Assembly (NCBI GenBank): GCA_003542325.1
Contig: DPKV01000016.1
Span: forward strand, 1 to 11,029
DNA length: 11,029 nucleotides
Direction of reading: 5' to 3'
Source of the DNA: Anaerolineaceae bacterium
GTDB taxonomy: Bacteria > Chloroflexota > Anaerolineae > Anaerolineales > Anaerolineaceae
In this document: positions 1 through 6,155 of the stretch, one piece after another
Numbering within the stretch: the first letter of the stretch is position 1
How the letters are laid out: every line of letters starts with the position of its first letter
Notes under the pieces: model-generated
Database searches by the model: none
Told to the model about the DNA's origin: nothing
The model's input: only the letters and a program-made list of their open reading frames with translations
Position numbers and translations under genes: made by a program

Positions 1-79
1 CAATATTGCTGCCGCAATGGCAGACATAAACACCAATCCGAAGTTCTTCGTTGTTTTGTTCTTGAGGCTTCTCGCTCAT
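1..79 (-). CDS. HdrA-like FAD/iron-sulfur subunit, N-terminal fragment (cut by window edge)
   Basis: Only the first 26 codons are visible. The translation starts MSEKPQEQNNEELRI and continues into GVYVCHCGSNI. A glycine/valine-rich strand running into C-H-C-G-x-N-I is the characteristic start of heterodisulfide reductase subunit A (HdrA) and its homologues, where the cysteines help bind an additional [4Fe-4S] cluster ahead of the FAD domain. The ATG shares four bases (ATGA) with the stop codon of the preceding ferredoxin gene, and an AAGGA ribosome binding site lies about seven bases upstream, so the start is well supported and translation is probably coupled. In this context the protein would be the flavin electron-transfer partner of the AOR and ferredoxin. 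The HdrA call rests on one short motif plus context, and the rest of the gene is outside the window. Confidence 0.72.
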   Translation of the reverse strand, partial: MSEKPQEQNNEELRIGVYVCHCGSNI

Positions 80-588
80 CTGGGGTCCTTCGCTTTGGAG
101 GGGAAGTTCAAGGAATCTTTCACCAGTTTATGCCGGGTGCGTTGGGATCGCTGATCGGGCGTCGTGTATTCCAGGGCATCTTTGGGGCAGATCTTCACAC
201 ACTGCGGACCATCTTCAACGTCTTCACACTGGTTGCAGAATTCGGCCAGTTTTGTCTCATGGTTGATTGAAATCGCGCCAAAATCGCAGGCTTCAATACA
301 CCAGGCGCACCCATCGCATTTCTGAGGATCAATCCGGATGATCCCCGATATGGGATCCTGGGTGAGCGCATCCCTGGTGCAGGCTTTCACGCATGGTGCG
401 TCTTCACAAGTCCGGCAGGCAACAGCGGTGATCAGGACTTCATCAACCCGGACAGTCCGGATCCGGCTTCTATAGGAATTGAATTCACCGGTCTTTGTAT
501 AGGAGCAGATATATTCACAAAGCTGACAACCGATACATTTTTCGGGATCACATACGATGTACTTGAATTTTGATGTGGATGCAACCAT
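76..588 (-). CDS. Polyferredoxin with four [4Fe-4S] clusters, electron-transfer subunit of the AOR complex
   Basis: A 170-residue soluble protein with 17 cysteines. Sixteen fall into four quartets: C18/21/24/28, C58/61/66/70, C91/94/97/101 and C118/121/130/134; C13 is extra. The uneven spacing of quartets two and four is typical of the four-cluster ferredoxins of the DmsB/HycB/FdhB group, which includes the small subunit AorA of multi-subunit aldehyde oxidoreductases and resembles BamC. There is no signal peptide or membrane helix, so it should act in the cytoplasm. The tail after about residue 140 is basic and has no cysteines. It starts 11 bases after the stop of the AOR-family gene, behind a GGAG site, and its stop overlaps the start of an HdrA-like gene. 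The inferred role is to carry electrons between the tungsten enzyme and the flavoprotein. The fold is certain; the exact partners are inferred from position. Confidence 0.9.
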   Translation of the reverse strand: MVASTSKFKYIVCDPEKCIGCQLCEYICSYTKTGEFNSYRSRIRTVRVDEVLITAVACRTCEDAPCVKACTRDALTQDPISGIIRIDPQKCDGCAWCIEACDFGAISINHETKLAEFCNQCEDVEDGPQCVKICPKDALEYTTPDQRSQRTRHKLVKDSLNFPSKAKDPR

Positions 589-599
589 TATTCTTCTCC

Positions 600-2486
600 T
601 TATACGCCAATCTCTTCAGCGACATCTTCCATACCCAGATCGATCAGGAGCTGTTTGGGGATGAGACCTTCTTCCGTCCAGCCTTTGGCTTCATAATAGA
701 TCTTTTTCAAATAAGCCAGCTCTTCATCGGTGACGACATGACCCGCGGATGGGCCGATCGTCATCGGTTCATGCTTCCAGCGCCATGGCAGATCATCATC
801 CGAGGCTTTCCAACCTTCGCGGATGTTGAATGCTTTTTTAATGGTATGGGCACGGACGCCGATCAAATCGACATCATCATATTCGAAATGCCAGCCGGTA
901 GTGGCGTTGATCAAGTTCGCAATCGCCGGCCAGGCGCCTGCCCGGTCCGCTTTGCCGGTAAAGCAGCGGCGGATGAACTTGCACATGGGGAGGGTATCAT
1001 AAACCGCAGCATATTCTTCTGAACTTGCCGCGACTTTTCCACGGGTTTCGTCCACCGTGAACCGGTTTGTCTCACTTTTGATATCAGGATCATAAGCCGC
1101 AGAGCGGTTATGGCAGCCGCCACGGGTACCGACCGCCAGGCCGACGGCAAAGGTCTTGAGGGCTCGGGCATCATACCCAGGCAGCTCAAGTCCCTTGATA
1201 TTCATCGCCCATTTGTAGGTTTCAGCGTTGCGTTCCTTATCGAAGTATTCGGCAGCCCGTCGGGTGCCTTCAGAAAGAATTGCGCCGATGCCTTCCCGAT
1301 TTTCGATCATCAGGGCCAGATTGACTGCGCCGGGGCCGTTACCAAAGTTCAGCTCAATGCCTTCGGGCGTCCTTTCTGAGATGAAGTCTTCTTTCTTCAA
1401 TACGCCGCGTTCATAACATTCCATAGCGTAGGAAATGGTCACACCCATGGACATCGCGTCCATACCGCTGCGATCAGCTATGTCAATTAATCGGATAGCT
1501 GCTGTCATATCACCGATCCCGCAGTTGGAGCTGACTGCCTGGAGGCATTCGTACTCGATGCCTGTCATTGCACCGGCAAAGGGGCCCTGCTTGACCATGG
1601 ACATTTGCTCACAGGCAATTGGGCACTGCGCGCAGGCGATAACTTTAACTTTATGGTGTTCGTCCAGATATTCACCACTGACTAACTCCGCAAATTCAAA
1701 AACGCCTTCCGTATAGTTGCGGGTGGGCAGGAGGCCAAGTTTATTCATATTCATTACGTTGGTGGAAGTCCCGTAAATCCGGTATTTTTCGGTATCCTTC
1801 CCCTGGGAGGCTTCTGTAATGTCGAAAGACATTTTCAGCAAGGTGTCAGGATCTGCGACGGTCACACCATGCGTGCCGCGAATGGAGACAGCTTTCAGTT
1901 TCTTGCTTCCCCAAACGGCACCATGACCGGTGCGACCTGCCTGGCGGCCGTCATTGGTCACATTGCCAAAGCGAACCATATGCTCACCGGCTGGTCCGAT
2001 GGTGGCGGACCGGACCTGATCGTCGCCAAAGTAATCCCGGATGGCCTCCTCTGTTTCATAGGTGCCCAATCCAAGTAACTTATCGGCGGGTAGAAACTCG
2101 ACCCGTTCGTCATCGATGAAAAGAAAAATCCAATTTTCACTGGCATCGTGGATCACAATGCCATCATATTGGGCTCTTTTCATGGCAATGGAGAACCATG
2201 AACCGGAAAGGCTGTCGCCGATAAATCCGGTCATTGGCGATTTGGAGGCAAGGCCATATTTCCCGCCAACCGGGACGGGTGTGCCGGTAAAGATCCCATT
2301 AGCAAAACAAACGGGGTTACCGGGTGAGTATGGATCGCATCCCACCTCGATGTTTTCCCAGCATAAACGGGTGGCCATGGAAACCCCACCAATATAGGTT
2401 TTGTACCATTCTTCCGGCTTATTTTCGACCCAGTGTGACCGCTCTTTCAGGTCAATGTGCAGAATATTTCCGCTATATCCGTACAT
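600..2486 (-). CDS. Aldehyde:ferredoxin oxidoreductase family protein (tungsten/molybdenum bis-pterin catalytic subunit)
   Basis: A 628-residue, cytoplasmic, full-length member of the AOR family (usual length about 600-650). The N-terminal domain (to about residue 205) contains the family stretch IGPAGE (163-168) and the later GRTGHGAVWGSKKLKAV. The [4Fe-4S] cluster is predicted at C285-x2-C288-x3-C292 plus C502. The two pterin-binding motifs are D338-R-S-G-M-D343 and D497-T-L-P-M-C502, the second having Pro where Gly is usual. E313 and H459 lie where the catalytic Glu and His of the archaeal enzyme would be expected. It is followed closely by a four-cluster ferredoxin and an HdrA-like gene. 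The family oxidises aldehydes to carboxylates or runs the reverse; related BamB reduces benzoyl-CoA. The N-terminus (MYGYSGNILHIDL) looks like classical AOR more than BamB, but the substrate is unknown. An AGGAG site lies about nine bases before the ATG. Confidence 0.93.
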   Translation of the reverse strand: MYGYSGNILHIDLKERSHWVENKPEEWYKTYIGGVSMATRLCWENIEVGCDPYSPGNPVCFANGIFTGTPVPVGGKYGLASKSPMTGFIGDSLSGSWFSIAMKRAQYDGIVIHDASENWIFLFIDDERVEFLPADKLLGLGTYETEEAIRDYFGDDQVRSATIGPAGEHMVRFGNVTNDGRQAGRTGHGAVWGSKKLKAVSIRGTHGVTVADPDTLLKMSFDITEASQGKDTEKYRIYGTSTNVMNMNKLGLLPTRNYTEGVFEFAELVSGEYLDEHHKVKVIACAQCPIACEQMSMVKQGPFAGAMTGIEYECLQAVSSNCGIGDMTAAIRLIDIADRSGMDAMSMGVTISYAMECYERGVLKKEDFISERTPEGIELNFGNGPGAVNLALMIENREGIGAILSEGTRRAAEYFDKERNAETYKWAMNIKGLELPGYDARALKTFAVGLAVGTRGGCHNRSAAYDPDIKSETNRFTVDETRGKVAASSEEYAAVYDTLPMCKFIRRCFTGKADRAGAWPAIANLINATTGWHFEYDDVDLIGVRAHTIKKAFNIREGWKASDDDLPWRWKHEPMTIGPSAGHVVTDEELAYLKKIYYEAKGWTEEGLIPKQLLIDLGMEDVAEEIGV

Positions 2487-2618
2487 TCTTATTCTCTCCT
2501 ATCAGGGATGTCAGTAAAGTCAACAGGAAAACAAGGATTGATCTTGCATCAATTTACCTAGACTCCTTAACTGTCCAAAGAAACCAATAAATAAATACTG
2601 CACCTTATTTATACTAAT

Positions 2619-2655
2619 GGATGAATTCTCTTATTAGTGAGAGATGTAACCATCC
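2619..2655. promoter_or_regulatory. Nested palindrome in the AOR promoter region, possible operator
   Basis: The inner inverted repeat pairs TCTCTTA (2627-2633) with TGAGAGA (2638-2644) across the tetraloop TTAG, with one T-G pair. An outer pair GGATG (2619-2623) and CATCC (2651-2655) encloses it. It sits roughly 140-170 bases before the AOR start codon, where a promoter or operator would be expected. It could be a repressor site or simply a hairpin in the leader; no known operator is recognised. Confidence 0.3.
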
Positions 2656-2676
2656 AATATGAATAATATCAATAAT

Positions 2677-2705
2677 TCAACAGTTATGCCCGTACAGGCT
2701 GTTGA
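2677..2705 (-). terminator. Weak hairpin after the ECF operon, possible terminator
   Basis: A perfect 7-base inverted repeat, TCAACAG (2677-2683) and CTGTTGA (2699-2705), lies about 46 bases beyond the stop of the ATPase gene. On the minus strand it is followed by ATTATTGATATTATT, which is rich in T but not a true T-run. A small GCC/GGC pair could extend the stem. It is the only hairpin close behind the operon, but it is weaker than the clear terminators at 8671 and 9074. Confidence 0.3.
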
Positions 2706-2750
2706 CTGAACAATTTTACCATAGAGGCTTTGTGCTATAAGGGGGGAGAA

Positions 2751-4343
2751 TTACCTGAAAGGGAGGTCTTCAGGTGTAATCCAGGGGCTGTCCGGAAAGA
2801 TTTGAGCAGTCTGGGTTCTGTAACCTGGAAAGTGATGGAAAGCTTCTTGCGGATTGCCGGAAAACCTGACCTTACCCTGTTCCAGAATGATCACTCTGTC
2901 CGCAAGCAGGGCCGCAAATTCGACATCGTGTGTGACGACGAGAATGCCTTTGTTCTGGTCGCGCCACTTTTGGAAGAGTTGAACAAGCCTGGCTTTATTT
3001 TCGTAATCCAATCCCCGGGTTGGTTCATCCAAAAGAATGAAGTCAGGGTCGTGTACTGTGATGGAGGCCAGAGCAGTCCTCTGGCGTTCACCAACGGAGA
3101 GGTCTCGTGGATAGTCATCCTGATGGTTGGGCAGGCCGAAATGAGTCAGAAATTGAACCAGCTCGGTGTGGCTTTTTTCCAGGCCATGGTTTTGAAGTGT
3201 AACCTCCAATTCATCCAGCACCGTCTCCGCAAACAGCAGGTCATTTGGGTTTTGGGGCAGATAACCGACCGCCTGGATCATCATGCTTAGTGTGTTTTCC
3301 TTTATGGGTTGTCCTTTGAGAACCAGATTTCCTTCAAAGGGGATCAAACCCATCATGGCCCGTAAAAGGGTGGTCTTTCCCACACCGTTTGGCCCAAGCA
3401 GTGCGATAATCTCGCCCGGGTTCAGCTTAAATGAGATATGGTCAATGACCAGCGACTTTTCAAGGGTGACTGAAAAGTTTTGTACATCCAATCCGCCATC
3501 AGAGGTTTGCGGTTTCCAATCTTTTTTCTCCAAAGTTGGAACCATCGTTTCAGGTATGACGATCCTGGGGAAGGTCTCAATTGAAAGCGGCAATGGTTTG
3601 ATATGCAGTCTCCTGGCAACGGTGATGATGGGTGGAACAAGATCCAGTTCCTGCAATATTTCTTCAGGGGGACCAATCAGACACTGTCCATCTGATTGCA
3701 GATGGATCATCAAATCGGTGAAGGGTAAAAGACGTTCCAACCGATGCTCAGCCAGCAGGACCGTTAATCCCAGTTTTTCTTTTAAGGATACAACGTAACG
3801 GAGAAGCTCATTAGCGGAATGCGGGTCAAGTTGTGAGGTGGGTTCATCAAGGACCAGCACCTGAGGGTGATTCACCAAAGCGCTGGCGACAGCAACGCGC
3901 TGCTTTTCTCCACCCGAAATCTGATGGATGGGTTTGGTTCTTATGGAATTAAGATGAAGGAATTTACATATCGAACTGATCCGGGAATCGATCTCATCTC
4001 TTGCCAGGCCCGCATTCTCAAGCGAAAAAGCGATCTCGTCCTCCACGACATCGAAAACAAACTGCGCTTCGGGTTCCTGGAAGACAAATCCAACCCTGGT
4101 TGCCATGGTTTCAGGCCCGCTGGTGATTGGGTCCACTTCTCCAACCGTGATCGATCCGCTGATCTGCCCGCCGGTGAAATGCGGAACAAGCCCATTCAGA
4201 CAGCGCAGAAAAGTGGATTTACCGCTGCCGGATGCTCCTGTGACAAGCGTCAAAGTCCCCGGAGGAATGTGCAGATTAACCTCATGAAGGACAGGAGAGG
4301 TGCTGCCGGGGTATGAAAAGGAGAGATCGGTCAGGTTAATCAT
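2751..4343 (-). CDS. ecfA: ECF transporter energy-coupling ATPase, fused double ABC domain (EcfA1-EcfA2 type)
   Basis: A 530-residue soluble protein with two complete ABC ATPase domains in one chain. Domain 1 has Walker A G36ASGSGKST, the Q-loop at Q89, signature ISGGEKQ (142-148), Walker B ending in D166-E167 and the switch histidine H200. Domain 2 has Walker A G317PNGVGKTT, Q364, signature LSVGERQ (415-421), D439-E440 and H472. A linker of about 60 residues (230-285) joins them. The changed signature SVGE in domain 2 suggests some asymmetry between the two sites. ATP hydrolysis here would power import through EcfT and the S component encoded just upstream. The start (MINLTDLSFSYP) is typical of the family. 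It lies inside the end of ecfT with an 8-base overlap, and no Shine-Dalgarno sequence is seen before it, so translation is probably coupled to ecfT. Confidence 0.95.
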   Translation of the reverse strand: MINLTDLSFSYPGSTSPVLHEVNLHIPPGTLTLVTGASGSGKSTFLRCLNGLVPHFTGGQISGSITVGEVDPITSGPETMATRVGFVFQEPEAQFVFDVVEDEIAFSLENAGLARDEIDSRISSICKFLHLNSIRTKPIHQISGGEKQRVAVASALVNHPQVLVLDEPTSQLDPHSANELLRYVVSLKEKLGLTVLLAEHRLERLLPFTDLMIHLQSDGQCLIGPPEEILQELDLVPPIITVARRLHIKPLPLSIETFPRIVIPETMVPTLEKKDWKPQTSDGGLDVQNFSVTLEKSLVIDHISFKLNPGEIIALLGPNGVGKTTLLRAMMGLIPFEGNLVLKGQPIKENTLSMMIQAVGYLPQNPNDLLFAETVLDELEVTLQNHGLEKSHTELVQFLTHFGLPNHQDDYPRDLSVGERQRTALASITVHDPDFILLDEPTRGLDYENKARLVQLFQKWRDQNKGILVVTHDVEFAALLADRVIILEQGKVRFSGNPQEAFHHFPGYRTQTAQIFPDSPWITPEDLPFR

Positions 4344-5355
4344 TTTTTTGGATGAGTAAGGGTATGCCCGGAATCAGACTGAGAACAATGCCGGTCCAAT
4401 GCAGTTGGGGAAAAGCAATTACCGGATAAGGTGAATAAGAAAATGTAGGACCGTTATCCATGAAAAGTAAGGCCAGGGTGGTCATCAGCGCCAACGAGAA
4501 ACTCATGGAGGCTATCTTATCACCAAGGTGCCATGCCTCCTGTTTATAGGATTTACTGGGGTTGCCCCGACCGCTGACGACAAAGATAATGATAACGACA
4601 AGCGCCGCAAGAATATACAGACCAATGCTGAGGAGTTTTGGGTAATCGTAGAGGCCAAAAATCCAGCCTGCGAACACTGCAAATGCGGATATGATGAGCA
4701 AAACCAGGTACAGGGACGAATATTTCCTGATGGAATGGGTATGAAACCCGCGGGAGGTCATCGATTCAGAGAGAAGAAAAGCATCTTCCAGGCTGCTGAC
4801 CAATAATGGAATAAGAATGGGTAACCAGTCGGCAACTTTTTTCATTGGATTGCCGCGGATGAGCTGAGCTTCCCTGATTTCCCGAATGCGTTGTTGAATG
4901 GATGGAAAAAAGGTCAGGGAGATGGTCACCATGGTCGCGATGGGGTGGAAGGCGCGGGGGATCAGTCTTGTAATCTGTTTCACGCTCAGAGCTTTATTGA
5001 AGATGTTGAAGAGCAGATACAAGGCGCCGATCACCAGACCATTGATGGCTCCATAGACAATGCTTTCAAGGGTCACTGCGCCGCCGATAAGGGGCCAGCC
5101 GTTGGGAAGGTCGAACAAAACGGTTTTCCCCGTGTGGGCGAAAAGCATATTGATCAGGCCCGATAACCCGACGATGGTCAACATAAACCGGAGGTTGAGC
5201 TTGATCCATTGACCGCCTTTTCGTTCTTTTTCAAACTTTAATCCCAGCCAGTAAAACATAAGGATGGTGATCAATAAATAAAGAGGATTCCGGGTGGACA
5301 GGATAAAGACCATCCCGGAAAGCAGCCAAAGTACCCAGGCTGTCGTTACGGTCAT
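4336..5355 (-). CDS. ecfT: ECF transporter transmembrane coupling protein EcfT
   Basis: A 339-residue integral membrane protein. Hydrophobic segments lie near residues 8-20, 26-38, 58-72, 98-117, 138-150, 176-187, 213-235, 241-260, 284-298 and 322-335. The long cytoplasmic helices of EcfT carry two short Arg-Gly motifs that dock into grooves of the two ATPases; here these are I166-R-G168 within AQLIRGNP and S201-R-G203 within ESMTSRGFH, about 35 residues apart, in agreement with the family. The extra hydrophobic C-terminal part (about 240-339) makes it longer than the common 260-residue EcfT. The ATG shares four bases (ATGA) with the stop of the S-component gene and has a good AGGAGA site. 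Its end overlaps the ATPase gene. It is inferred to couple ATP hydrolysis to cobalamin transport through the neighbouring S component. Confidence 0.92.
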   Translation of the reverse strand: MTVTTAWVLWLLSGMVFILSTRNPLYLLITILMFYWLGLKFEKERKGGQWIKLNLRFMLTIVGLSGLINMLFAHTGKTVLFDLPNGWPLIGGAVTLESIVYGAINGLVIGALYLLFNIFNKALSVKQITRLIPRAFHPIATMVTISLTFFPSIQQRIREIREAQLIRGNPMKKVADWLPILIPLLVSSLEDAFLLSESMTSRGFHTHSIRKYSSLYLVLLIISAFAVFAGWIFGLYDYPKLLSIGLYILAALVVIIIFVVSGRGNPSKSYKQEAWHLGDKIASMSFSLALMTTLALLFMDNGPTFSYSPYPVIAFPQLHWTGIVLSLIPGIPLLIQKND

Positions 5356-6155
5356 GACTTTTCTCCTGAAACCTGAAACGAAAAGCGTATTTTAAACCTG
5401 TGGAACACTTTTATCACCGGACGGGTCAGGAAGGCAAGGGTTAAGACGTTGCCGACCGACCGGGCGATATCCCAGACAAGGGATGTCGCCAGATAATAAG
5501 TCGAATAGCGTCCCACATTCTCAAGGAATCCCGCATTTTGCAGCCAGGATTGCCCGGAAGCCGCCCCCAGGAACGGCCAGAACCAGAGGTTCATAATTGC
5601 GCCATAAAGGAGACCCCAGACCGCGCCAAAAACTGAAAGCAGTACCACCTCACCGGGTTTATCCGACCAATTAAAAGACCTGACGATCCATTTTACCAAA
5701 ACGGAACTTTGACCGACCCAGCCGGCGGTGATCATTTGCCCCGGCAGCCAGGGTCCAACACCACCCGTGATCAGGGCAGATACGAACATGGTCATTGCAC
5801 CCATCAGGAATCCCATTCTTCCCCCAAAGGTGTAGCCGATCAGAATAATGAGGAAGAAAGTGGGGCTGAACCCGGCTGGTCCGGGAATTGCATTTTCAAG
5901 GAAACGGATTGCCGCATTGATCGCAATCAGGACTCCGAGAAAAGCAATCATTTTATTGTCAATAATTGAGATTTGGATTTCATAAAAAACGATGATCAGA
6001 CAGAGACCAATGATCAGGCTGATCATGATGGGGAAGGAAGCGTTATGTGCCCCGGAATTTCTGGCCTGCGGCAAGACGAACGGTGCCGCAAGGCTCAGAA
6101 AACCGAGAACGAAAATGATCAGGTTCGTGAAGATACCTGAAAGGTTACGTTTCAT
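5352..6155 (-). CDS. ECF transporter substrate-binding S component, probably for cobalamin
   Basis: A 267-residue membrane protein with about seven hydrophobic segments (near 11-30, 41-59, 69-87, 97-115, 116-132, 170-195 and 220-245). Between the core helices it has the stretch GPWLPGQM followed by GWVG (134-148), and near the end SVGNVLTL then a basic tail. A GPWxPxQM-type segment and a late GN motif are features I associate with ECF S components. S components bind the vitamin within the membrane and topple to release it inside. The start codon overlaps the stop of the preceding transcobalamin-like gene by ATGA. The cobalamin assignment comes from the riboswitch and the transcobalamin-like partner and not from a substrate-binding motif; a CbrT-like role is the natural guess. 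Another corrinoid or a precursor such as cobinamide remains possible. Confidence 0.8.
   Translation of the reverse strand: MKRNLSGIFTNLIIFVLGFLSLAAPFVLPQARNSGAHNASFPIMISLIIGLCLIIVFYEIQISIIDNKMIAFLGVLIAINAAIRFLENAIPGPAGFSPTFFLIILIGYTFGGRMGFLMGAMTMFVSALITGGVGPWLPGQMITAGWVGQSSVLVKWIVRSFNWSDKPGEVVLLSVFGAVWGLLYGAIMNLWFWPFLGAASGQSWLQNAGFLENVGRYSTYYLATSLVWDIARSVGNVLTLAFLTRPVIKVFHRFKIRFSFQVSGEKS

Larger units (their letters stand above)
2487..2750. other. AT-rich intergenic region between the ECF operon and the AOR operon
   Basis: No coding region is evident in these 264 bases. On the minus strand the stretch must hold the end of the transporter transcript and the promoter of the AOR operon. No promoter here is close to consensus. 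The least poor candidates, read on the minus strand, are TTGATA-17-TTACAT and TTGGAT-15-TAATAA between about 2630 and 2672. The second overlaps the palindrome at 2627-2644. The AOR leader (about 140 bases) contains no riboswitch that I recognise. Confidence 0.6.

Noticed and set aside
570..1022. A 150-codon open frame on the plus strand opposite the AOR gene
   Set aside because: It lies fully opposite the conserved AOR coding region, shows no recognisable domain, and is best explained as a shadow of that gene's codon use.
600..2486. Assignment of the AOR-family gene as benzoyl-CoA reductase BamB
   Set aside because: The neighbouring ferredoxin and HdrA-like genes fit, but the N-terminus and motif context read more like classical AOR, and no other aromatic degradation genes are visible in the window.
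2730..3798. Two plus-strand open frames of 171-186 codons opposite the ATPase gene
   Set aside because: The minus-strand frame has all ABC motifs in order across the same bases; the plus-strand translations show no family pattern.
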